Below are positions 1 through 6,200 of a stretch of DNA of 10,105 nucleotides, piece after piece. Made by a program: the position numbers and the translations under genes. The notes below the pieces were generated by a model, which did not search any database, was not told where the DNA came from, and was given only the letters and a program-made list of their open reading frames with translations. The first letter of the stretch is position 1; each line of letters begins with the position of its first letter. This DNA is from Acidisphaera sp035272265 (GTDB lineage Bacteria > Pseudomonadota > Alphaproteobacteria > Acetobacterales > Acetobacteraceae), in contig DATEQV010000097.1 in assembly GCA_035272265.1 (NCBI GenBank), positions 1 through 10,105 on the forward strand, in the 5' to 3' direction.

Positions 1-42
1 AAGAATCCGATATCCCGATCCTTGGGAATCCTTCATCGTGCG

Positions 43-60
43 GTTGCAACATGTTCCAAC
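43..60. promoter_or_regulatory. Imperfect 18-bp palindrome, possible operator
   Basis: GTTGCAACATGTTCCAAC is symmetric in 8 of 9 base pairs, with a single C/C mismatch at 47 and 56. An 18-bp even-length dyad with an AACATGTT core is the shape bound by dimeric helix-turn-helix regulators. It lies about 95 bp upstream of the predicted -35 at 155. I do not recognise it as a box for a named regulator, so its function is inference from symmetry alone. Confidence 0.3.
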
Positions 61-115
61 ACAAACTGTGGCATTCTGGACTCACCTTGCCCAGACCATA
101 CCCGCGCAAACGCGA

Positions 116-130
116 CTCAATCGCATTGAG
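116..130. promoter_or_regulatory. Perfect inverted repeat upstream of small-transcript promoter
   Basis: CTCAATCGCATTGAG is a perfect 6-bp inverted repeat around a 3-bp centre. It ends 24 bp before the predicted -35 hexamer, a position suited to an activator or repressor of that promoter. It is AT-richer than its surroundings. It does not match the FNR/FixK box, and the resemblance to Fur-type dyads is too weak to call. The symmetry is visible; the role is inference. Confidence 0.4.
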
Positions 131-154
131 AACTGCTGGCGCCTGACGCGCTGG

Positions 155-184
155 TTGAAAAGCCGGCGCCGCCCGCGCTACGCT
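155..184 (+). promoter_or_regulatory. Sigma70-like promoter of the small ORF/RNA
   Basis: A -35 hexamer TTGAAA (155-160) and a -10 hexamer TACGCT (179-184) are separated by 18 bp. Both are close to the housekeeping consensus, and the spacing is in the usual 16-18 bp range. The predicted transcription start is near 190-192, about 15 nt before the ribosome binding site at 204-218. The close fit of promoter, ribosome site, short ORF and hairpins within 200 bp supports a real transcription unit. Confidence 0.5.
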
Positions 185-203
185 GCTTCTCCCGTCAACA
201 ACC

Positions 204-218
204 GAAAGGAGGTGATCC
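204..218 (+). promoter_or_regulatory. Extended perfect Shine-Dalgarno
   Basis: GAAAGGAGGTGATCC is complementary without mismatch to the canonical 3' tail of bacterial 16S rRNA. The GGAGG core ends 7 nt before the GTG at 220, ideal initiation spacing. Natural genes rarely use all 15 positions. This fixes 220 as the start of the short ORF and argues that the RNA is translated, or at least bound by 30S subunits. Confidence 0.65.
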
Positions 219-219
219 A

Positions 220-258
220 GTGTCTCATTGCTTGGTGCCGTATGGCATGGCGACCTGA
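220..258 (+). CDS. 12-residue small ORF with optimal ribosome site
   Basis: The frame GTG...TGA encodes MSHCLVPYGMAT. I do not recognise the peptide. The reason to list it is not its sequence but its placement 7 nt after an exceptionally strong Shine-Dalgarno. The stop codon is followed directly by an ATG (259) opening a second 9-residue frame, MLTSGCSAV, ending at 288, which could be reached by translational coupling. The anti-Shine-Dalgarno at 263-269 lies just past the first stop. Ribosomes on this ORF would therefore affect whether the Shine-Dalgarno is sequestered, as in leader-peptide regulation. Whether the product is a functional small protein or only a regulatory act of translation cannot be told from one sequence. 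Confidence 0.4.
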   Translation: MSHCLVPYGMAT

Positions 259-318
259 ATGCTCACCTCAGGGTGCAGCGCAGTCTGAGTTGCCAGGCCG
301 GTATCGGCCAGCAATGCG

Positions 319-346
319 GAAGGCCTCGGCGCAAGCCGGGGCCTTC
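319..346 (+). terminator. Terminator-like hairpin with GCAA tetraloop
   Basis: Twelve base pairs form between 319-330 and 335-346 (GAAGGCCTCGGC with GCCGGGGCCTTC, one G-U pair), closed by a GCAA tetraloop. The tail CTTCTTCAT is only moderately T-rich, so intrinsic termination may be weak. It sits between the small transcript and the end of the convergent minus-strand gene at 353, so it may serve both directions. Confidence 0.6.
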
Positions 347-352
347 TTCATG

Positions 353-1021
353 TCAGACTGACGCCGCCTCGACCGCCGCCACGTCCAGCAGCCGCTCGAT
401 CACCTCCGGCTCCTGCGCGCCGGCGATCGCATGCTCGCCGGCCACGACGAAACAGGGCACGCCGTTGATGCCCAGCCGGTGGGCGCGCAGGTTGTCGGCG
501 TGGATCGCGTCGACGTCCTCATCGGTCGCCAACATCCGCCGCAGCGCATCCGCATCCAGCCCGCAGGCCGCCGCGATCGCGCACAGCGTCGCCGCGTCGC
601 CGATATCGCGCCCGTCGCTGAAATGGGCGCAGAACAGCGCCTCCACCATTTCGTCCGCACGGCCGTAGCGCCCCGCGAACCGCACCGAGCGATGCGCGTC
701 GACGCTGTTGGGCGTGCGCCGGATGCGGTCGAACCGGAACGAGACACCCTCGGCTCGCCCGATCTCCGCGATCGACGAATACAGCCGCCGCGCCCGGTCC
801 TCGCCGCCGAACTTGCGGATCACGTAGTCCGGCCGCGACATCCCCGCGCGGGGCATGTCCGGATTCAGCAGGAACGGCCGCCACGTCAGGTGGAACAGCA
901 GGTCCGGCCGGCGCCGCATCGTCCGCAGCAGCCGCCGGATGCCCAGGTAGCACCACGGACACACAAGGTCGTGCACGACTTCGATCGGCAGCCGTGCCTT
1001 CGGCGGGGCCAGGACGTTCAA
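353..1021 (-). CDS. DsbA family oxidoreductase (FrnE-like)
   Basis: This 222-residue protein has a thioredoxin-like fold of the DsbA/FrnE (2-hydroxychromene-2-carboxylate isomerase related) class. The redox motif C21-P-W-C24 follows the first beta strand, and the cis-proline motif G187-V188-P189 sits near the C-terminus, followed unusually by Cys190. Family members catalyse thiol-disulfide exchange. There is no signal peptide, so a cytoplasmic role as in FrnE is more likely than periplasmic disulfide formation. The start is TTG at 1021, supported by GAGGG a few bases upstream and by the short distance to the first strand; no better ATG precedes the CPWC motif. It is divergent from the GST gene at 1173, with 151 bp between them. 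The family assignment is firm; the specific substrate is unknown. Confidence 0.85.
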   Translation of the reverse strand: MNVLAPPKARLPIEVVHDLVCPWCYLGIRRLLRTMRRRPDLLFHLTWRPFLLNPDMPRAGMSRPDYVIRKFGGEDRARRLYSSIAEIGRAEGVSFRFDRIRRTPNSVDAHRSVRFAGRYGRADEMVEALFCAHFSDGRDIGDAATLCAIAAACGLDADALRRMLATDEDVDAIHADNLRAHRLGINGVPCFVVAGEHAIAGAQEPEVIERLLDVAAVEAASV

Positions 1022-1172
1022 GCGACCCTCACAGCGGGAGCCCGGCGACCGCGCGTCGCCGGAGCCACATTTTCGCCATCCTCGGGCCTCGCCGCAAGGT
1101 GAATGACGCGCCTCGCCGCGTCACCGGGCCGGCGCGGTGGACGCCGCCGCGGCCGGACGCCACTCTGGCCGC

Positions 1173-1853
1173 ATGCGCCTCTTTGAACTCGCCGGCCGCG
1201 ACCCCGACCTCCTGTTCAGCCCGTATTGCTGGCGCACCCGCTTCGCCCTGGCCCACAAAGGGCTGGCCGCAGAGACGGTGCCGTGGCGCTTCACCGAGAA
1301 GCAGCGCCTCGCCTTTGCCGGCGCCTCCAGGGTGCCGGTGCTGGAGGACGGTGTGCGCACCGTGCACGATAGCTGGCACATCGCGCTCTACCTCGACGAG
1401 GCCTATCCCGACCGACCGCCCCTGTTCCCCGGTGGCGGCCATGCGCACGCCCGCTTCATCCGCGCCTGGGCGGACGGCGTGCTGAATGCCGGCCTCGGCC
1501 GGCTGATCGTCGCCGACATCCCCGCCCTGCTGGACGAGCCCGACCACGGCTATTTCGTCGAGTCCCGCGAGCAGCGGTTCGGGATGAAGCTCGCCGAGGT
1601 CTGCGCCGGCCGGGAGTCCGGCGTCGTCGCGTTCCGGGCGACGCTGGCGCCGCTGCGGACGGTGCTGCAGGAGGCGCCCTGGTTCGGCGGCGACGCCCCC
1701 GACTACGCCGACTACATCCTCGCGGGCTCGTTCATGTGGGCCCGCGCTGTCAGCCGCTTCGCCGTCCTGGCCGACGACGACCCGGTCGCGGCGTGGTTCG
1801 GCCGCGTGCTGGACCTGTTCGACGGCATGGGACGCAAAGCCAAGACCGCCTGA
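1173..1853 (+). CDS. Glutathione S-transferase family protein
   Basis: The 226-residue product starts with a typical GST thioredoxin-fold N-domain. MRLFELAGRD forms strand 1, then S16-P-Y-C19-W-R lies at the glutathione-thiol position, the cis-proline stretch V54-P55-V56-L57 follows, and D66-S67 corresponds to the residues binding the glutathione gamma-glutamyl group. The rest is the helical C-terminal domain. GSTs conjugate glutathione to electrophiles or act as isomerases or dehalogenases; the substrate cannot be read from sequence. I chose ATG 1173 over the in-frame GTG at 1137 because the family begins directly with strand 1, although no strong Shine-Dalgarno precedes it. It lies divergent to a DsbA-type gene and upstream of a monooxygenase; whether the three share a detoxification role is speculation. 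Confidence 0.85.
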   Translation: MRLFELAGRDPDLLFSPYCWRTRFALAHKGLAAETVPWRFTEKQRLAFAGASRVPVLEDGVRTVHDSWHIALYLDEAYPDRPPLFPGGGHAHARFIRAWADGVLNAGLGRLIVADIPALLDEPDHGYFVESREQRFGMKLAEVCAGRESGVVAFRATLAPLRTVLQEAPWFGGDAPDYADYILAGSFMWARAVSRFAVLADDDPVAAWFGRVLDLFDGMGRKAKTA

Positions 1854-1872
1854 ACCGCCGCGTCCGCCCACG

Positions 1873-1918
1873 CGACGCCTGCCCCACGCTCGCCCGACGC
1901 CTGCCCGAAGCTTGCCCC
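1873..1918. repeat. Short degenerate tandem repeat, period 22
   Basis: CGACGCCTGCCC occurs at 1873-1884 and again at 1895-1906. The intervening and following bases are also similar (ACGCTCGCCC versus AGCTTGCCCC). The unit is about 22 bp and present twice. It fills much of the 110-bp gap between the GST gene and the monooxygenase. It is not palindromic, and I see no function for it beyond a local duplication. Confidence 0.5.
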
Positions 1919-1963
1919 ACAGGGTCCGCCGCCTCAGTTATGCGGCGCACACGGGGAACACGG

Positions 1964-3541
1964 ATGGTTTACGGCGACGCGACGATCGAACAGGCGGCAA
2001 CGGCGGACGCGGGCATTCGCGCCGATCGCGAGGTCGAGCACTTCGACGTGCTGGTGGTCGGCGCCGGCCTGTCGGGCATCGGCGCCGGCTACTACCTGCA
2101 GTCCCGCTGTCCCTGGGCGCGCTACGCCATCCTGGAAGCGCGCGAGGCGATCGGCGGCACCTGGGACCTGTTCCGCTATCCCGGCATCCGCTCGGATTCC
2201 GACATGTTCACCCTCGGCTACGCCTTCCGCCCCTGGACGGAGGCGAAGTCGATCGCCGACGGCCCGTCGATCCTGCGCTACGTCCGCGACACCGCCGCGC
2301 AGTACGGGATCGACACGCACATCCGCTTCCGCCACCGCGTCCGCTCCGCGGACTGGTCGTCGGCCGACGCGCGCTGGACGCTCGAGGCCGAGCGCGACAC
2401 CGGCAACGGCCCGGAGACCGTGCGTTTCACCTGCAACTACATGCTGATGGCCAGCGGCTACTACAGCTACGCCGCCGGCTACGACCCGCAGTTCACCGGG
2501 ATGGAGCGCTTCGCCGGCCGCATCGTCCATCCGCAGTTCTGGCCCGAGGACCTCGGCTACAAGGGCAAGCGCGTGGTGGTGATCGGCAGCGGTGCGACCG
2601 CGGTGACCATCGTGCCGGAGATGGCGAAGCACGCCGCGCACGTGACGATGCTGCAGCGCTCGCCGACCTACGTCGTCTCGCGCCCATCCGAGGATTCGAT
2701 CGCCAACCGGCTGCGGCGCCACCTGCCCTCCCGCCTCGCCTACGGCATCACGCGCTGGAAGAACGTCCTGCTGCAGATGTACTTCTACCGCCTGGCACGC
2801 CGGAAGCCGGCCGAGGTGGCACACGGCATCCAGGCGCTCATACGGCAGGAACTCGGCCCCGACTACGACGTCGGCACGCATTTCACGCCGCGCTACAACC
2901 CGTGGGACCAGCGGCTCTGCCTGGTGCCCGACTCCGACCTGTTCCGCGCGATCCGCAACGGCAGCGTGTCGGTGGTGACCGGCACGATCGAGACGTTCAC
3001 CGAAAAGGGCCTGAGGCTGGCCTCCGGGCGCGAGCTGGAAGTCGACATCATCGTCACCGCCACGGGGCTGAAGCTCAACCTGCTCGGCGACGTGACGCTG
3101 AGCGTCGACGGCGCGCGCGCCGACCTGTCGCAGGCGTTCGTCTACAAGGGCATGATGTTCAGCGGAGTGCCGAACCTCGCGAGCATCTTCGGCTACACCA
3201 ACGCCTCGTGGACGCTGAAGGCGGACCTCACCTGCGCTTATGTCTGCCGCATGCTCAATTACATGCGGCGCCGGGGCTACGCTGCGGCGACGCCCACGCC
3301 CAAACCGGGCGTGCAGCAGGCGCCGTTCCTGGACTTCACGTCGGGCTACGTGACGCGGGCGCTGGCGATGCTGCCGAAGCAGGGGTCGCGCAAGCCCTGG
3401 AAGCTGCACCAGAACTACGCGCTCGACATGGCCGCGCTGCGCTTCGGCCGGGTCGATGACCCGGAGATGCGGTTCACCCGCAAGCCCGCGCCCAATCCCG
3501 TGCCCGCCGCCGCGCCCAAACCCGCGAAGGCCGCGCTCTGA
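1964..3541 (+). CDS. Flavin-containing Baeyer-Villiger monooxygenase, EthA type
   Basis: This 525-residue FAD/NADPH monooxygenase inserts an oxygen next to a carbonyl or oxidises a sulfur or nitrogen heteroatom. The FAD Rossmann motif GAGLSG is at residues 33-38. The family stretch GGTWDLFRYPGIRSDSD comes next, then the complete Baeyer-Villiger fingerprint F183-x-G185-x3-H189-x3-W193-P194, the NADPH motif GSGATA at 208-213, and an ATG motif near 366-368. The stretches RSPTYVVSRP, YNPWDQRLCLVPDSDLFRAIR and YTNASWTLKADL closely match what I remember of mycobacterial EthA, the ethionamide activator. The C-terminus is an Ala/Pro-rich tail. I chose ATG 1964 because GGGGAA lies just upstream; ATG 1940 is an in-frame alternative. 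Substrate and regulator are unknown, and no TetR-type regulator is adjacent as in mycobacteria. Confidence 0.92.
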   Translation: MVYGDATIEQAATADAGIRADREVEHFDVLVVGAGLSGIGAGYYLQSRCPWARYAILEAREAIGGTWDLFRYPGIRSDSDMFTLGYAFRPWTEAKSIADGPSILRYVRDTAAQYGIDTHIRFRHRVRSADWSSADARWTLEAERDTGNGPETVRFTCNYMLMASGYYSYAAGYDPQFTGMERFAGRIVHPQFWPEDLGYKGKRVVVIGSGATAVTIVPEMAKHAAHVTMLQRSPTYVVSRPSEDSIANRLRRHLPSRLAYGITRWKNVLLQMYFYRLARRKPAEVAHGIQALIRQELGPDYDVGTHFTPRYNPWDQRLCLVPDSDLFRAIRNGSVSVVTGTIETFTEKGLRLASGRELEVDIIVTATGLKLNLLGDVTLSVDGARADLSQAFVYKGMMFSGVPNLASIFGYTNASWTLKADLTCAYVCRMLNYMRRRGYAAATPTPKPGVQQAPFLDFTSGYVTRALAMLPKQGSRKPWKLHQNYALDMAALRFGRVDDPEMRFTRKPAPNPVPAAAPKPAKAAL

Positions 3542-3568
3542 GCGGGGCAGCGCACGGCTCAGGCGTGC

Positions 3569-3597
3569 TTGACCGGTCACGGCGCGGTGCTCATGTT
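3569..3597 (+). promoter_or_regulatory. Candidate infA promoter
   Basis: TTGACC (3569-3574) and CATGTT (3592-3597) are separated by 17 bp. The -35 matches the consensus well, while the -10 is poor, as is common in alphaproteobacteria. The implied start near 3604 leaves about 20 nt before the infA start, and the 82-bp gap after the monooxygenase leaves room for an independent promoter. Support is motif-level only. Confidence 0.35.
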
Positions 3598-3623
3598 CCG
3601 CCCGCGAACCGCAAGAGGTGCAT

Positions 3624-3842
3624 TTGTCAAAAGAAGACATGATCGAGTTCAGCGGCACGGTCACCGAGCTGCTGCCCAACGCGATGTTCCGTGTGAAGCT
3701 CGACAACGAGCACGTCATCCTCGCCCACACCAGCGGCAAGATGCGCAAGAACCGCATCCGCGTGCTGGCCGGCGACCGCGTCAACGTCGAGATGACCCCC
3801 TACGACCTGAGCAAGGGACGGATCACCTTCCGTTTCAAGTGA
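3624..3842 (+). CDS. infA: Translation initiation factor IF-1
   Basis: The 72-residue protein is a single S1/OB-fold domain that binds the 30S A site and, with IF-2 and IF-3, controls start selection. The sequence SKEDMIEFSGTVTELLPNAM through VNVEMTPYDLSKGRITFRFK is near-canonical over its full length. The start is TTG at 3624: it gives exactly the family length of 72 residues and has AAGAGG 5 nt upstream. A GTG at 3618 would add two residues and overlap that ribosome site. It opens a housekeeping cluster, with maf following after 7 bp. Confidence 0.97.
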   Translation: MSKEDMIEFSGTVTELLPNAMFRVKLDNEHVILAHTSGKMRKNRIRVLAGDRVNVEMTPYDLSKGRITFRFK

Positions 3843-3849
3843 TCCGGGA

Positions 3850-4422
3850 TTGCTGATCCTCGCCTCCGCCAGCCCGCGCCGGCTGGCCCTGCTGGCGCAG
3901 ATCGGCGTGACCCCCGACCGCGTGACCGGGGCCGACATCGACGAGACACCCCGCCCGCACGAACTCCCGCGAGACCTCGCCTTGCGCCTCGCGCTCGCCA
4001 AGGCCGCTGCCGTCGCCGCGGAAGAGGCGGCAGGCGACGCTCATGTGCTGGCCGCCGACACGGTCGTCGCGGCCGGCCGGCGTGCGCTGCCGAAGGCGGC
4101 GACCGAGGCCGAGGCACGGTCCTGCCTGACGCTGCTGTCCGGCCGCCGCCACCGCGTCCACACCTCAGTCGTGCTGCGCCTGCCCGGCGGTGCCGAGCGC
4201 ACAAGGCGGGTGGAGTCCATCGTGGCCTTCGCCCGGCTGACCGAGGCGCACATCGCGGCCTACCTCGCCACCGGCGAGTGGCACGGCAAGGCCGGCGGCT
4301 ATGCCATCCAGGGCCACGCCGCGGCCTTCGTGCGCTTCCTCTCAGGCAGCCACAGCAATGTCGTCGGGCTGCCGCTGTTCGAAACCGCCCAGCTCCTGCG
4401 CGGGGCCGGCCTGCTGCCGTGA
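3850..4422 (+). CDS. maf: Maf family nucleotide pyrophosphatase
   Basis: The 190-residue protein is a Maf/YhdE-type nucleoside triphosphate pyrophosphatase. Such enzymes hydrolyse dTTP, UTP or modified nucleotides to the monophosphate, as house-cleaning or septum-related activity. The N-terminal LASASPRR substrate loop is intact (residues 4-11), followed by DIDETP, the VLAADTVV strand carrying the catalytic-type aspartate, KAGGYAIQG and SGSHSNVVGLPL. The start is TTG 3850, 7 bp after the infA stop, because the family begins at this LILASASPRR segment. Its own ribosome site is poor, so translational coupling to infA is likely. The last 4 bp overlap the next gene. Confidence 0.93.
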   Translation: MLILASASPRRLALLAQIGVTPDRVTGADIDETPRPHELPRDLALRLALAKAAAVAAEEAAGDAHVLAADTVVAAGRRALPKAATEAEARSCLTLLSGRRHRVHTSVVLRLPGGAERTRRVESIVAFARLTEAHIAAYLATGEWHGKAGGYAIQGHAAAFVRFLSGSHSNVVGLPLFETAQLLRGAGLLP

Positions 4423-5489
4423 CGACGATCTGGATCACCAGCCGCCCCGGCGAGGCCGACGTCGCCGCGGTCGGCTCGGACGGTACCTTGCTGGATTACG
4501 CGCTATGGCGCCCCGGCGCGCCGGACGGGGTCGGTGACCTGCACCGCGGCCGGGTCACGGCCCTGGTCCCGGCGATGGCCGGCGCCTTCGTCGCCCTCGG
4601 CGACGGCGTCGAGGGCTTCCTGCCCGACACCGGCCGCCCGGACGCCGGCGCCACAGTCGGCGACGCCATCGCCGTGCGCATCGTGCGGGCGGCGCAGGCC
4701 GGCAAAGGCCCTCGCCTGACGGCCCGCGACCTCCCGTCGATCCAGCCCGGCCCGCCGGCGCTGATCTCGCGCGGCCCCTCTCCCGTCGAACGCCTGCGCG
4801 CGCTGCACCCCGGCGCCGCCGTGCTGGCCGACGACCCCGCATGGGCGGCGCGCGCCGGCGGATCGGCGAGCGTCGACCGCGCCGGGCCACCGGAGGACGC
4901 GTGCGAGCAGATCGCCGCCCTGGCCGACCCGGCCCTGCGTCTGCCCAACGGGGCCACGATCTCATTCCATCCGACGCCGGCGCTGGTCGCGATCGACGTC
5001 GACCTCGGCCCTCTCACCGCCGCGCGCGGCGCCAAAGCGTCCGTCCAGCGCGACGCCAATCGCGCCCTGATTCCGACGCTCGCCCGCCAGATCCGCCTGC
5101 GCGACCTGTCGGGCGCGATCCTGATCGACTTCGCCGGCCTCGCGCAGCGCGCCCGCGCCGCCCTCGCGCCCGCGCTGGAGGCGGCCCTCACGGGCGACCC
5201 GCAGCAGACGCGCCTGCTCGGCTTCACCCGGCTCGGCTTGGCCGAACTGGTGCGTCGCCGCGTCCATCCCCCGCTGCACGAGCAACTCGCCGGCCCGCAC
5301 GCCGCCGCGCTGCGCGCCCTGGCCGCGGCCGAGGCAGCCGGCGCGACCCGCGTCGCCCTCGCGCCGCCCCTCGCGGCGGCGCTGGAGGCGGACGCGTTCG
5401 CCCGCGACGACCTTGCGCGGCGCACCGGGCGCGCCTTGATGCTGCGTGTCGATCCCGCGCTGCCGCTCGGCTGGCGGCGGGAGGCCTGA
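4419..5489 (+). CDS. rng: Ribonuclease E/G family protein, short form
   Basis: This 356-residue protein is an RNase E/G-type endoribonuclease, cutting single-stranded AU-rich RNA in rRNA processing and mRNA decay. An S1-like domain spans about residues 39-90. The DNase I-like catalytic region contains I192-D193-V-D195 and L235-I236-D237-F238, matching the two metal-binding aspartates of E. coli RNase E (D303 and D346), with RQIRLRDLSG between them. It is about 130 residues shorter than classical RNase G and lacks the CPxCxGxG zinc-link that tetramerises RNase E, so its assembly may differ. The sequence between the S1 and catalytic parts is diverged. GTG 4419 overlaps the maf stop (GTGA), and the yacG start overlaps its own stop, indicating tight coupling. 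Confidence 0.85.
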   Translation: MTTIWITSRPGEADVAAVGSDGTLLDYALWRPGAPDGVGDLHRGRVTALVPAMAGAFVALGDGVEGFLPDTGRPDAGATVGDAIAVRIVRAAQAGKGPRLTARDLPSIQPGPPALISRGPSPVERLRALHPGAAVLADDPAWAARAGGSASVDRAGPPEDACEQIAALADPALRLPNGATISFHPTPALVAIDVDLGPLTAARGAKASVQRDANRALIPTLARQIRLRDLSGAILIDFAGLAQRARAALAPALEAALTGDPQQTRLLGFTRLGLAELVRRRVHPPLHEQLAGPHAAALRALAAAEAAGATRVALAPPLAAALEADAFARDDLARRTGRALMLRVDPALPLGWRREA

Positions 5490-5659
5490 TGCGCGAACGC
5501 TGCCCCGTCTGCCGCCGCCCGGCCGAGCCGGGCTTCCGCCCGTTCTGCAGCCGCCGCTGTGCGGACGTCGATCTCGGCCGCTGGCTGACCGAGGGCTACC
5601 GCGTCCCGGTCAGCGAGCAGGACTCCGCGCCGCTTGATCGCGAGGATGAGCCGGGCTAA
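5489..5659 (+). CDS. yacG: Zinc-binding YacG, DNA gyrase inhibitor family
   Basis: The 56-residue protein has the four YacG zinc-ligand cysteines: C5-P-V-C8 and C20-S-R-R-C24, followed by ADVDLGRWLTEGYRVP, a family signature. In E. coli YacG binds GyrB and inhibits DNA gyrase. The ATG overlaps the last base of the RNase E/G stop (TGATG). The acidic C-terminal tail is normal for the family. Because the neighbouring RNase E/G lacks its own zinc-link, a partnership is conceivable but unproven. It is followed by tRNA-Phe after 30 bp. Confidence 0.93.
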   Translation: MRERCPVCRRPAEPGFRPFCSRRCADVDLGRWLTEGYRVPVSEQDSAPLDREDEPG

Positions 5660-5689
5660 TCCCCCGCTCTTCTGCACCCAAGCTGCGGC

Positions 5690-5765
5690 GCCCAGGTAGC
5701 TCAGTTGGTAGAGCATGCGACTGAAAATCGCAGTGTCGGTGGTTCGATTCCGCCCCTGGGCACCA
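5690..5765 (+). tRNA. tRNA-Phe (GAA)
   Basis: The 76-nt sequence folds as a cloverleaf. The acceptor stem GCCCAGG (5690-5696) pairs with CCTGGGC (5755-5761). The D-arm is TAGCTCAGTTGGTAGAGCA, and the anticodon stem TGCGA/TCGCA encloses the loop CTGAAAA with anticodon GAA. The T-loop is GGTTCGATTCC and the CCA end is encoded at 5763-5765. It lies 30 bp after yacG on the same strand and may be co-transcribed. Its 3' end is the last ordinary chromosomal feature before a scarred region. Confidence 0.98.
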
Positions 5766-5779
5766 TCCACTGATCCGCA

Positions 5780-5811
5780 GGCGTCCGCTATCATCCAGAC
5801 GCCGCTGTTTT
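5780..5811 (+). terminator. Hairpin terminator after tRNA-Phe
   Basis: GGCGTC (5780-5785) pairs perfectly with GACGCC (5798-5803) around a 12-nt loop, and TTTT follows at 5808-5811. The stem is short and the loop long, so this is a moderate rather than strong intrinsic terminator. Its placement 15 bp after the tRNA CCA fits the end of the infA-to-tRNA transcription unit. Confidence 0.5.
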
Positions 5812-6200
5812 CCTTGCATTTACCGGCCTGATCGGTTCCGCTGAGGTCCGTGGAGAATTGCGGACATCCGGGAGGGGTCGGGAGGGCGACGCGCAAGGGG
5901 CGCAAGGAGTACGAAGAGGCAAGTAATGCGCACGCTGCGCGGGATCAAAGAAGGGGTCACTTGCAGAAACGCGTAACCGGCGCAGCGGCCTCCAATGAGA
6001 ACACCATCCTAGGAGCTCTTCCCTGGGACCGCCGGCAAAACCCTCGCGATCAGAGGCAGGCACTACGTGATCGACGCACGGCACACCAGCCGGGACGGCC
6101 TGCTGTACGTCCAAGGGCGCGTGGAGAGGCGACCACCTCATCTCGACCGTGATTGGGCCCCACAACGACGTGCGACGGCGGGTGGCGCCCGATGGCACAC
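5812..6200. other. Gene-less scar between tRNA-Phe and transposase remnant
   Basis: No reading frame on either strand resembles a protein I recognise, and codon-position composition is unlike that of the intact genes nearby. Small inverted repeats are present (GTCCG at 5846-5850 with CGGAC at 5861-5865). I find no integrase, toxin-antitoxin pair or repeat of the tRNA 3' end. The stretch is best read as decayed or rearranged DNA at the junction between the housekeeping cluster and the Mo/fix genes. Confidence 0.5.

Larger units (their letters stand above)
1..154. other. Left-edge intergenic stretch with no gene
   Basis: I see no credible coding region here: no reading frame resembles a known protein, and the one open frame crossing it has an unstructured, arginine-rich composition. 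The stretch holds two dyad-symmetric sites, listed separately, upstream of the promoter at 155-184. It is less GC-rich than the genes that follow. It may also contain the far end of a gene lying to the left of the window, which cannot be judged from here. Confidence 0.5.
190..350 (+). ncRNA. Candidate structured small RNA or small mRNA
   Basis: The predicted transcript runs from about 190 to a terminator-like hairpin ending at 346, roughly 155 nt. It begins with a 15-nt match to the complement of the 16S rRNA 3' end (204-218). Next come a 12-codon ORF (220-258), a TCACCTC element (263-269) that can pair with GAGGTGA in the Shine-Dalgarno (209-215), a hairpin at 290-314 (TTGC/GCAA outer and GGCCG/CGGCC inner helices) and the final hairpin at 319-346. 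No gene follows on this strand, so it is not an ordinary leader. It could be a dual-function RNA, a small-protein gene or a decayed leader. I do not recognise it as a named Rfam family. Confidence 0.45.

Noticed and set aside
204..218. Apparent fragment of a 16S rRNA gene (reverse complement of its 3' end)
   Set aside because: Identity stops at 15 nt, flanking bases are not 16S, and a GTG start sits at perfect spacing. It is an extended Shine-Dalgarno.
38..361. 107-codon open frame across the left-edge region
   Set aside because: It has no recognisable domain, a basic and patternless composition, and it runs through the promoter, Shine-Dalgarno and hairpin in a different frame from the short ORF.
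1934..3784. 616-codon minus-strand open frame opposite the monooxygenase
   Set aside because: It is a GC-rich shadow of a gene with all family motifs on the plus strand. Its composition is rich in Arg, Gly, His and Ala without domain character.
4496..5905. Long minus-strand frame across RNase E/G, yacG and tRNA-Phe, including NRTTDTAIFSRMLYQLSYLG
   Set aside because: That peptide is the familiar false translation of the antisense of a tRNA-Phe gene, and the rest is antisense to real genes.
5791..6198. 135-codon minus-strand frame after tRNA-Phe
   Set aside because: There is no recognisable motif, no convincing ribosome site, and it overlaps the tRNA terminator hairpin and the IS break.
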